From JAHHTP01 sp964587555 (GTDB lineage: Bacteria > Bacillota > Clostridia > Oscillospirales > Ruminococcaceae): a stretch of DNA of 31,105 bases. A program made the translations under genes and the position numbers. This document shows positions 6,586 to 13,198 of the stretch, in pieces. The stretch spans positions 1 through 31,105 of the forward strand of contig CAZPLR010000021.1 of the NCBI GenBank assembly GCA_964587555.1, in the 5' to 3' direction. Every line of letters starts with the position of its first letter. Within the stretch, counting starts at the first letter, position 1. Below the pieces are notes generated by a model that was not told where the DNA came from, did no database searches, and saw only the letters and a list, made by a program, of their open reading frames with translations.

Positions 6586-8364
6586 TCAGGCGAGTCTTGC
6601 CTTCAGGTTGTTTAACTCGTCGCGCAGTTCCTTCGGCAGTCTGTCACCAAACTGTACATAAAACTCCTCGATGCCGGCAGCTTCCTCTTTCCAGAGGTTT
6701 TTATCGACAGAGAGCAAGCCCTTTAAGGTATCTAAATCGATGCCGGAATCTTCGATATTGATGTCTTCCGGTTTCGGCTCATAGCCGATTGCAGTTTCTA
6801 CTGCATCCGCCTTGCCGTCGCAGCGATCAACAATCCATTCAAGCACGCGCATGTTGTCGCCAAAGCCCGGCCAGATGAAGTTGCCTTCATCATCCGTTCT
6901 GAACCAGTTGACGTTGAAAATCTTCGGCGCTTTATCGCCAAGCTTCTTGCCCATGTCGATCCAGTGCTGGAAATAATCGCCCATATGATAGCCGCAGAAC
7001 GGACGCATTGCCATCGGGTCACGGCGGACTACGCCAACTGCGCCGGTAGCGGCAGCGGTCGTTTCAGAAGCCATGATGGAGCCGACAAATACGCCGTGAT
7101 TCCAGTTAAAGGACTGGTAAACCAGCGGAGCAGTCTTTGCGCGTCTGCCGCCAAAGATAATCGCAGAGATCGGAACGCCCTGCTTGGAGTTGAATTCCGG
7201 GCTGATGCACGGGCAGTTGATTGCCGGTGCGGTGAAACGGGAATTCGGATGCGCACCGGTGGTGGTAGCAGTGCTGCCATCCCAAGGCTCACCTGTCCAG
7301 TCGAGCGCGTGGGTCGGCGGGTTCTTGTCGAGTTTCTCCCACCAAACGGTCATGTCGTCCAAGTTCAGTGCGACGTTGGTGAAAATGGTGTTCTTGCGGG
7401 TGGATGCAAGCGCGTTCGGATTGGATTTTTCATTGGTACCCGGTGCTACGCCGAAGAAGCCGTTTTCCGGGTTGATCGCCCACAGCCTGCCGTCCTCGCC
7501 CTGACGCAGCCAAGCAATATCGTCGCCGACGGTGAATACCTTGTAGCCCTTTTCCAGATAGGATTTCGGCGGGATCAGCATAGCGAGGTTCGTCTTGCCG
7601 CAGGCAGACGGGAACGCTGCGGTGACATATTTAATCTCACCCTGCGGATTCTGTAAGCCTAAGATCAGCATATGCTCTGCCATCCAGCCTTCGTTCTTGC
7701 CCTGATAGGAGGCGATACGAAGCGCAAAGCACTTTTTGCCAAGCAGTACGTTGCCGCCGTATGCGGAGTTGATCGACCAGATCGTGTTGTCCTCTGGGAA
7801 GTGGCAGATATATAATTTGGTGTTGTCGATGTCTGCTTTGGAGTGCAGGCCGCGTACAAAGTCGTTGGACTCATCGCCGAAGTTATCTAAAACAGCCTGT
7901 CCCATTCTGGTCATGATGTCCATGTTCATGACAACGTAAATCGAGTCGGTCAGCTCAATGCCGACTTTGGCAAGCGGAGAACCGATCGGCCCCATCGAAT
8001 ATGGGATAACGTACATCGTGCGGCCTTTCATCACGCCGTCGAACATTGCGCCGACCTCGGTATAAGCCTTCTGCGGATCCATCCAGTTATTGATAGGACC
8101 GGCATCCTCCTCCTTGCGGGTGCAGATAAAGGTACGCGCCTCTACGCGCGCGACGTCGGTTTTTTTGGTGCGATGCAGATAGCAGCCCGGCAGCTTCTCT
8201 TCATTCAGCTTGGTCATCTCTCCGGTGGCAACTGCTTCATCTCTTAAAGCGGCAAGCTGTGCTTCGTCTCCAGTGATCCATTCAATCTTATCCGGTTTGC
8301 ACAGCGCAACCATTTCGTCAATCCATTTTAGGATATTCTGATTGTTGGTATAGGTATTGCCCAT
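6586..8364 (-). CDS. pckG: Phosphoenolpyruvate carboxykinase (GTP)
   Basis: A 592-residue GTP-dependent PEPCK, interconverting oxaloacetate + GTP and phosphoenolpyruvate + GDP + CO2. In fermentative gut anaerobes it often runs in the carboxylating direction; that is background, not visible here. Motifs are complete. FPSACGKTN (251-259) is the kinase-1a loop with the reactive cysteine typical of the GTP class. AYGGN (201-205) is the PEP-binding motif, and VFTVGDDIAWLR supplies a metal-binding Asp. RFTAPAINCPCISPEFNSKQG, FGGRRAKTAPLVYQSFNWNHG and NWFRTDDEGNFIWPGFGDN (GTP site) follow. Length is normal. ATG 8364 has an AAAGGAG ribosome binding site, and an ideal promoter lies at 8436-8464. No terminator is seen before the small ORF 36 bp downstream, so the transcript may continue to the hairpin at 6369-6401. 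Confidence 0.97.
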   Translation of the reverse strand: MGNTYTNNQNILKWIDEMVALCKPDKIEWITGDEAQLAALRDEAVATGEMTKLNEEKLPGCYLHRTKKTDVARVEARTFICTRKEEDAGPINNWMDPQKAYTEVGAMFDGVMKGRTMYVIPYSMGPIGSPLAKVGIELTDSIYVVMNMDIMTRMGQAVLDNFGDESNDFVRGLHSKADIDNTKLYICHFPEDNTIWSINSAYGGNVLLGKKCFALRIASYQGKNEGWMAEHMLILGLQNPQGEIKYVTAAFPSACGKTNLAMLIPPKSYLEKGYKVFTVGDDIAWLRQGEDGRLWAINPENGFFGVAPGTNEKSNPNALASTRKNTIFTNVALNLDDMTVWWEKLDKNPPTHALDWTGEPWDGSTATTTGAHPNSRFTAPAINCPCISPEFNSKQGVPISAIIFGGRRAKTAPLVYQSFNWNHGVFVGSIMASETTAAATGAVGVVRRDPMAMRPFCGYHMGDYFQHWIDMGKKLGDKAPKIFNVNWFRTDDEGNFIWPGFGDNMRVLEWIVDRCDGKADAVETAIGYEPKPEDINIEDSGIDLDTLKGLLSVDKNLWKEEAAGIEEFYVQFGDRLPKELRDELNNLKARLA

Positions 8365-8435
8365 AAGTTATTTCTCCTTTCATTGTTTGGGGATTCTTCC
8401 CTCTTGGGGCAAAAAAGCCAATTTCCCTTAATATC

Positions 8436-8464
8436 ATTATACGGTGGATTTTGGCAAATGTCAA
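8436..8464 (-). promoter_or_regulatory. Consensus sigma-A promoter of pckG
   Basis: On the minus strand TTGACA (8464-8459) and TATAAT (8441-8436) are separated by exactly 17 bp, perfect in both boxes. They lie 72 bp upstream of the pckG ATG, which predicts strong basal expression. Confidence 0.9.
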
Positions 8465-8571
8465 GTCATTTTGCGCTCTTGTCTGCGATTTAACAATTTG
8501 TCCATGATTCCGCATATGATTAAAATGTTTCCCGTTTGAAGGCGGAAATATGCTGTCACTTAGCAAGCTGT

Positions 8572-9666
8572 CTAGCTAATATATTTATGAACGACCGGAA
8601 TTCTGCGGATGATTGTGATCACAAGGTAAGAAATGACAAAAACAAGCAGCGTTATGACCGGCACCGAGAACAGCGCATTAAAGCTCAGCGTGGTCAGCCG
8701 GAAAGTATCCTTCAACAGATTATCTAAGATCAGGATATGAACCATATAGATGCCGAAGGTACGGTTTGAGATATGGTAGATGAGATTGCGCGCTTTGTCG
8801 GAAAACTTAATCTTTTCCACACCATATTTAAAGAAAGTGAAAACGCCGAGCGCCTCGAACATAACAAAGAAGGTGAAATGATCGTAGTATTGTGTCTGCG
8901 GTTCATAGGTCTTTAGTGAGACAACGGCGGTAATCACAGCGGTGCCGGCGAAGCCGATGATACCGAGGATATAGATGATCCTGCGAGCAATTTTCGGGAC
9001 GCCGTAATGATGGATCATGCCGCCTGCGATATAGTAGCAGGAGATGCCGAGGGTCATGTGGAAGTCCATTGTGGAGTAAAGCCCCGCCAAATAGTCGTTG
9101 TGATTGACGATGAGCGGCGTCACAAAGGAGAAAAAGAGCGCTGCTCCCAAGAAATACCAGCCCGCCTTTGGGTTTGCGACGATAGCGCGTGCGATCGGTG
9201 TGATGATGTAGACCCCAAGCAGCATGAACATGAACCACATATGGTAATGCCCGGACAGCCATGTGTGGAGCAGGTCGATTCCCTGTACCGGCTGGGCGTA
9301 GGTATGATAGTTAAATAGAATGTAAACTGCCGACCAGAACAGAAAAGCAACGACGATGCGCACGACATTTTTGGTATAGAGCCTTTTCACGCTGAATTTC
9401 CGATCCGGATCAAGAAAAAGCGCGCCGCTGATCATGATAAAGACCGAAACGCCGAAACGGGAGATACTGTCGTAAACGTTTAGGACATTCCATGTATAGG
9501 AATGGGTCGGCAGGTCGTACCAGTACTGTGCGGAAACGTGGGTTAGAATGACAGCGAGCGCCGAGAAGATGCGCAGCAGATCCATATAGATGGTGCGGTT
9601 TTTCGGACATTCGTCGATCAGCCGCCATTTTTTGGCGGTCGGCTGAAGAGTTTTTGTGTCAGTCAT
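8572..9666 (-). CDS. Acyltransferase family 3 (OafA/WecH-like) integral membrane protein
   Basis: A 364-residue polytopic membrane protein with about ten hydrophobic segments. It has the opening typical of the acyltransferase-3 family: NRTIYMDLLRIFSALAVILT with His in HVSAQ. FGVSVFIMISGALFLD, the WFMFMLLGVYIITPI segment and a late NRTFGIYMVHILILD are all standard. The family moves acetyl or other acyl groups onto sugars of surface polysaccharides, peptidoglycan or glycolipids. The start is ATG 9666, with an AAAGGA ribosome binding site. The open frame extends to 9828, but the upstream part overlaps the MFS remnant in another frame and lacks hydrophobic character. The start overlaps the remnant's stop by 8 bp. 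Substrate unknown. Confidence 0.88.
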   Translation of the reverse strand: MTDTKTLQPTAKKWRLIDECPKNRTIYMDLLRIFSALAVILTHVSAQYWYDLPTHSYTWNVLNVYDSISRFGVSVFIMISGALFLDPDRKFSVKRLYTKNVVRIVVAFLFWSAVYILFNYHTYAQPVQGIDLLHTWLSGHYHMWFMFMLLGVYIITPIARAIVANPKAGWYFLGAALFFSFVTPLIVNHNDYLAGLYSTMDFHMTLGISCYYIAGGMIHHYGVPKIARRIIYILGIIGFAGTAVITAVVSLKTYEPQTQYYDHFTFFVMFEALGVFTFFKYGVEKIKFSDKARNLIYHISNRTFGIYMVHILILDNLLKDTFRLTTLSFNALFSVPVITLLVFVISYLVITIIRRIPVVHKYIS

Positions 9667-10082
9667 GATAAGGATCCTTTCTCTGCCGGTAAAGTAGCAA
9701 AAGCATAATAAGTGGGAAAGCCGCTGATAAAAGCAGTCCGAATGTGAGTGCGAAGGTGTTTTCTCCCCACAGGGAGACAGGCGCTTTCGGCAGGACTTTC
9801 TGCACAGCGTCCGACAGTACGCCGACAAGTCCCGGGCCGAACGCGCATTCTGCTAAGCTAAGCGCCGGAAACGGCGCAAATACGGCGAGCAGGCAGCCGG
9901 CGCAGCGGAGAAGATAAGCCTCCACGGATGGTGACACGGCTTTTTTTGGCACTTGGCAGCGCCTCGATCAGCGGGCTTGCTATGACCTCGATCATTCCGC
10001 CGCCCGCAGCGTTCACGATCATTGCGGTGATAAAGCTTAAATAACAGGCAGCGCGTGTGAGATTGGGATTGGGACATTTCAT
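9659..10082 (-). pseudogene. Decayed MFS transporter gene with internal deletions and a frameshift
   Basis: Two overlapping minus-strand frames (10082-9858 and 9952-9659) together read as pieces of one major facilitator protein in the right order. AACYLSFITAMIVN looks like TM1. GGGMIEVIASPLIEALPSAKK resembles the conserved GGGLIEV-SPIVEA-P loop of this MFS subfamily. After a frame change near 9955 come CLLAVFAPFPALSLAECAF and GPGLVGVLSDAVQ (late TM regions), and a final hydrophobic segment with a basic tail. A full-length MFS gene is about 1.2 kb and this is 424 bp, so several internal segments are missing. The second frame starts only at a GTG without a good ribosome binding site. The identification rests on remembered family patterns, not a search. 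A translated short membrane peptide from 9952-9659 cannot be excluded. Confidence 0.7.
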
Positions 10083-10089
10083 CGTTTTT

Positions 10090-10128
10090 CAAAAAACGGG
10101 CAGGAAATCGTTGAAATTTCCTTCCCGT
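10090..10128 (-). terminator. Rho-independent terminator after pnp
   Basis: On the minus strand ACGGGAAGGAAAT (10128-10116) pairs with ATTTCCTGCCCGT (10108-10096), 13 positions with one mismatch. Six T follow (10096-10091). It lies 23 bp downstream of the pnp stop and separates pnp from the MFS remnant. Confidence 0.85.
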
Positions 10129-10151
10129 CCTCTTCACGTAAAAATGGCAGC

Positions 10152-12266
10152 TTATACTCTGGATTTTTTCGCTTCGATATCAGCCAAAGCATCTTTGCGC
10201 GAGAGATTGATTCTGCCTTTTTCATCAATCTCGATGATTTTTACTAAAACTTCATCGCCGATGCTGACAGCGTCCTCGACCTTTTCTACGCGACGTTTAT
10301 CCAGCTTGGAAATGTGGATCAGGCCCTCTTTGCCCGGCGCAAACTCAACGAATGCGCCGAAGTTCATGATGCGGGTCACTCTGCCTTTATAGATGGCGCC
10401 GATCTCTGGAACCATTGCGATCGATTCCACGATTGCGCGGGCTCTCTTGACGTTTTCCATGTCAGTGCCCATGATAACAACCTTGCCGTCGTCGTCGATA
10501 TCGATTGTGACCGAGCAGTCGGCGCAGATTTTTTGGATGACTTTGCCGCCGGAACCAATGACCTCGCGAATCTTATCGACCGCAATCTGGATTTGGCAGA
10601 CCTTTGGTGCGAATGCGCTGACCTCTGCTCTCGGCTCCTTGATCGCCTTCGCCATGATCTCATCCAAGATATAGAATCTTGCCTTTTCCGTCTTTTCAAA
10701 CGCCTGACGGATGATGTCCATCGTTAAGCCATCGACCTTGATATCGACCTGAATCGCGGTGATGCCCTTATGCGTACCGCCAACCTTGAAGTCCATATCG
10801 CCGAAGAAATCCTCTAAGCCCTGGATGTCTACCATCGTTTCGAACGAACCGTCCTCCTTGGTAATCAGACCGCAGGAGATACCGGCAACCGGCGCTTTGA
10901 TCGGGACGCCGGCGTCCATCAGCGACAGGGTGGAGCCGCAGATCGAGCCTTGCGAGGTAGAGCCGTTGGAAGAAAGAACCTCAGAAACCACGCGGATGGA
11001 GTACGGAAACTCCTCTACACTTGGCAGAACCGGGATAAGCGCACGCTCAGCAAGTGCGCCGTGACCAATCTCACGGCGGCCCGGCCCTCTGCTTGGGCGG
11101 GTTTCGCCGACCGAATAGGACGGGAAGTTATACTGGTGCATATAGCGCTTTTCTTCATTTTCATCGATGCTGTCGAGCATCTGCGCATCTTTCAGCGAGC
11201 CCAACGTGGTGATAGAAAGCACCTGTGTTTGACCGCGGGTGAAAAGCCCCGAACCGTGAACGCGCGGAAGCAGACCGACCTCGGCGGCAAGCGGGCGAAT
11301 CTGGTTCATACCGCGTCCGTCGACGCGCTTGCCCTCAAACAGCCAGTTGCGCACAATCTTCTTTTGCAGCTTATACATACACTCGCTGAGCTTTGCTTCA
11401 GAATCCGGATATTTCTCGGAAAGCTGCTCCATTACCTTGGCGTAGACCGGCTGTAGGCGCTCGTCGCGGATCAGCTTATCGTTGGTGTCGAGCGCGTATT
11501 TGGTGTCCTCCTCGGCGATCGCGCAGACGTCCTCAAACATATCGTGCGGAATCTCTTGGGACTCGAACTTGAATTTCGGCTTGCCGATCTCGTCCTTAAT
11601 CATCTGGATGAAAGCGACCATCTTTTTGATCTCGGTATGACCTGTTTCGAGTGCTTTGAGCATCGTCTCGTTGTCGACCTCGTTCGCGCCTGCCTCAATC
11701 ATAACAATCTTTTCGGCAGAACCGGCGACGGTCAGGTCTAAATCGGAAACAGCGCGCTGCTCCTTGTTCGGGTTGATGATGATTTCACCGTCGACCAAGC
11801 CGACCGAAACGCCTGCAATCGGACCGTTCCACGGAATATCGGAGATCGAAAGGGCGATCGAGGTGCCGATCAGACCGGCGATCTCCGGGGAGTTGTCAAT
11901 GTCGGTGGATAGAACCGTCATGACGACTGAAACGTCGTTGCGCATATCCTTCGGGAACAGCGGGCGGATCGGGCGGTCGACCATTCTGGAGGTGAGGATC
12001 GCGTTCTCGCTCGGACGGCCCTCTCTCTTTAGGAAGGACCCCGGGATTTTACCAACCGAGTATAATTTTTCTTCGAAATCTACCGAAAGCGGGAAGAAAT
12101 CGACGCCTTCCCGCGGGGTGGCGGAGGCGGTTACATTGACCATAACGACGGTTTCGCCGTAGGTGACCCAGCAGGAGCCGTTAGAAAGACCGCAGGTCTT
12201 TCCGGTCTCAACCTTAAACGGGCGTCCGGCGAAGGTGGTTTCAAAAATACGATAATTTTCAAACAT
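10152..12266 (-). CDS. pnp: Polynucleotide phosphorylase (PNPase)
   Basis: A 704-residue 3'-to-5' phosphorolytic exoribonuclease that degrades mRNA with inorganic phosphate and releases nucleoside diphosphates. Domain order is complete. The first RNase PH domain starts at GRPFKVETGKT and includes DFFPLSVDFEEKLYSVGKIPG and RMVDRPIRPLFP. An all-helical linker follows. The second RNase PH domain contains the catalytic region LPRVHGSGLFTRGQTQVLS, FPSYSVGETRPSRGPGRREI and LSSNGSTSQ. Then come a KH domain (VIGSGGKVIQKI) and an S1 domain (YKGRVTRIMNFGAFVEF...GLIHIS). The start is ATG 12266 with AAAGGA upstream. The frame stays open to 12446, but that region is the structured leader, not coding. It lies downstream of rpsO, the standard arrangement. 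Confidence 0.97.
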   Translation of the reverse strand: MFENYRIFETTFAGRPFKVETGKTCGLSNGSCWVTYGETVVMVNVTASATPREGVDFFPLSVDFEEKLYSVGKIPGSFLKREGRPSENAILTSRMVDRPIRPLFPKDMRNDVSVVMTVLSTDIDNSPEIAGLIGTSIALSISDIPWNGPIAGVSVGLVDGEIIINPNKEQRAVSDLDLTVAGSAEKIVMIEAGANEVDNETMLKALETGHTEIKKMVAFIQMIKDEIGKPKFKFESQEIPHDMFEDVCAIAEEDTKYALDTNDKLIRDERLQPVYAKVMEQLSEKYPDSEAKLSECMYKLQKKIVRNWLFEGKRVDGRGMNQIRPLAAEVGLLPRVHGSGLFTRGQTQVLSITTLGSLKDAQMLDSIDENEEKRYMHQYNFPSYSVGETRPSRGPGRREIGHGALAERALIPVLPSVEEFPYSIRVVSEVLSSNGSTSQGSICGSTLSLMDAGVPIKAPVAGISCGLITKEDGSFETMVDIQGLEDFFGDMDFKVGGTHKGITAIQVDIKVDGLTMDIIRQAFEKTEKARFYILDEIMAKAIKEPRAEVSAFAPKVCQIQIAVDKIREVIGSGGKVIQKICADCSVTIDIDDDGKVVIMGTDMENVKRARAIVESIAMVPEIGAIYKGRVTRIMNFGAFVEFAPGKEGLIHISKLDKRRVEKVEDAVSIGDEVLVKIIEIDEKGRINLSRKDALADIEAKKSRV

Positions 12267-12334
12267 AAATTTTTCCTTTCCAGCAAGTATTGCCTTGACG
12301 TTCGCCGCAACAAAGGAAAATACGAATGGAGTAG

Positions 12335-12384
12335 TAGCACACCTTCCGCGCCGCTTTTTGTTAAGTAGAGCGGAAGCTATGCTA
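12335..12384 (-). promoter_or_regulatory. Long hairpin in the pnp 5' leader
   Basis: On the minus strand TAGCATAGCTTCCGC (12384-12370) pairs with GCGGAAGGTGTGCTA (12349-12335), 15 positions with one G-U pair and one mismatch. The loop is about 20 bases. It sits about 70 bp before the pnp start. In enterobacteria a comparable leader stem is cut by RNase III and mediates PNPase autoregulation. The same role here is inference from position and shape. Confidence 0.6.
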
Positions 12385-12426
12385 ATACCTCGACTCGTCA
12401 TCGTTTTGTTGTGGCGATACGACGAT

Positions 12427-12465
12427 AAAAAGGCAAGGCAAAACAAAACGATGCTTTACCTTGCC
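12427..12465 (-). terminator. Terminator between rpsO and pnp
   Basis: On the minus strand GGCAAGGTAAAGC (12465-12453) pairs with GTTTTGCCTTGCC (12444-12432), a 13-bp stem including G-U pairs. Five T follow (12431-12427). It begins 13 bp after the rpsO stop. It should end or attenuate the rpsO message, leaving pnp dependent on read-through or on an unseen promoter. Confidence 0.8.
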
Positions 12466-12477
12466 CGCTAACCAAAA

Positions 12478-12744
12478 TTATTTTCTTAAACCAAGCTTCT
12501 CAACGATGGCGCGGTAACGGTTGATGTCCTTTTTCGCAAGGTATGCAAGCAGGTTTCTTCTATGACCAACCATTTTCAGAAGACCGCGGCGGCTGTGGTG
12601 ATCGTGCGGATGCGCTTTGAAGTGATCCTGCAGGTCGTTGATACGCGCGGTTAAAACGGCGATCTGAACCTCTGGGGAACCGGTATCGCCCTCGTGCAGC
12701 TTGTAGTTCTCAATAATTTCGTTTTTTTGCTCTTTTCTCATCAT
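12478..12744 (-). CDS. rpsO: 30S ribosomal protein S15
   Basis: An 88-residue primary 16S rRNA-binding protein of the small-subunit platform. The whole sequence matches S15: GDTGSPEVQIAVLTARINDL (residues 20-39), HFKAHPHDHHSRRGLLKMVG with the HDHHSRRGL rRNA-binding loop, and RRNLLAYLAKKDINRYRAII-like C-terminus. Length is exactly typical. Two consecutive ATG codons are possible starts. The first (12744) lies seven bases after GAGGTGA. It is transcribed from a strong promoter at 12878-12906 through a leader of about 125 nt, and is followed by a terminator and then pnp. Confidence 0.98.
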   Translation of the reverse strand: MMRKEQKNEIIENYKLHEGDTGSPEVQIAVLTARINDLQDHFKAHPHDHHSRRGLLKMVGHRRNLLAYLAKKDINRYRAIVEKLGLRK

Positions 12745-12871
12745 GATATATTCACCTCATTTAATATTTCGCTTCTCATAGCAGAGGGAAGGGAATTTTC
12801 CTCAAAGACAGCTTTCTTCTGCCGGACGTTTAACACGTCGCGCGAGGCTTACACCCAAAGCCATGGCAAGT
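12745..12871 (-). promoter_or_regulatory. rpsO mRNA leader, possible S15 autoregulatory element
   Basis: About 125 nt of leader lie between the predicted transcription start and the rpsO ATG. It contains a small stem GGCTT/AAGCC around 12846-12862. There is also a candidate larger fold pairing GCAGA (12825-12821) with TCTGC (12785-12781) around a GAGG/CCTC-rich interior. S15 represses its own translation through leader structures in many bacteria, and the structures are not conserved in sequence. Whether this leader does so is inference. Confidence 0.4.
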
Positions 12872-12877
12872 AATAAT

Positions 12878-12906
12878 ATTATATCATAAGAAGCTTCTGT
12901 TGTAAA
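12878..12906 (-). promoter_or_regulatory. Sigma-A promoter of rpsO
   Basis: On the minus strand TTTACA (12906-12901), a 17-bp spacer and TATAAT (12883-12878). Confidence 0.85.
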
Positions 12907-12929
12907 GCCTTTTTTCAAAAAAAGTATGG

Positions 12930-12983
12930 TTTCTTTTCAAATTTACGACTTTGAAGAAGGCAGTGAAAAAATTTGAAAGGAAA
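12930..12983. repeat. 15-bp inverted repeat between the rpsO and small-RNA promoters
   Basis: TTTCTTTTCAAATTT (12930-12944) and AAATTTGAAAGGAAA (12969-12983) are inverted with one difference and 24 bp between them. The right arm merges into a perfect 6+1+6 palindrome, AAGGAAATTCCTT (12977-12989), ending 7 bp before the -35 box at 12997. This could be a protein-binding site for the plus-strand promoter. It could also simply be A/T-rich intergenic structure. Confidence 0.45.
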
Positions 12984-12996
12984 TTCCTTCAAACCC

Positions 12997-13025
12997 TTGA
13001 CAAATCGATAAAAATAGTATATGAT
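12997..13025 (+). promoter_or_regulatory. Sigma-A promoter of a candidate small RNA
   Basis: TTGACA (12997-13002), a 17-bp spacer and TATGAT (13020-13025). It points towards 13032-13190, where no credible gene is present. Confidence 0.75.
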
Positions 13026-13031
13026 ATAAAT

Positions 13032-13195
13032 AGTCTTAAAAAAGATGGTCGTTTCGCGGACTTCTTGTCATTTTCTGTCGTTTCTTTGCATGCGGGTCGG
13101 CTCGGATGAGCCGCCCGGGTGCGAAGAAAAATTACAAATGATAAGTTTTGATATAACAAATCCCGATATCCTAAGCGGATATCGGGATTTCTATT
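13032..13195 (+). ncRNA. Candidate small non-coding RNA
   Basis: The plus-strand promoter at 12997-13025 would drive a transcript of about 160 nt ending at the terminator at 13158-13190. No gene follows, since the next gene is convergent. The transcript has a long central hairpin: 13081-13103 pairs with 13108-13129. That is a GC-rich CGGCTC/GAGCCG top with a GGAT loop, a single bulged T (13097), one mismatch, and a TTTCTTTGCA/TGCGAAGAAA base. An ATG at 13045 opens a long frame, but it has no ribosome binding site and runs through both hairpins. I compared it by eye with SRP RNA, 6S RNA, tmRNA and common riboswitches and saw none of their signatures. A standalone regulatory RNA is the simplest reading. 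Confidence 0.5.
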
Positions 13196-13198
13196 TTA
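13158..13198. terminator. Bidirectional rho-independent terminator
   Basis: A perfect 14-bp stem (AAATCCCGATATCC, 13158-13171, with GGATATCGGGATTT, 13177-13190) and a five-base loop. T-rich tails lie on both strands: TTTCTATTTT on plus, ATTTGTTATAT on minus. It ends the candidate small RNA and the convergent ABC operon. Confidence 0.88.

Noticed and set aside
12267..12446. 60-codon N-terminal extension of PNPase
   Set aside because: It covers the structured leader, and PNPase proteins start at the MFENYRIF-like position with an RBS at 12266.
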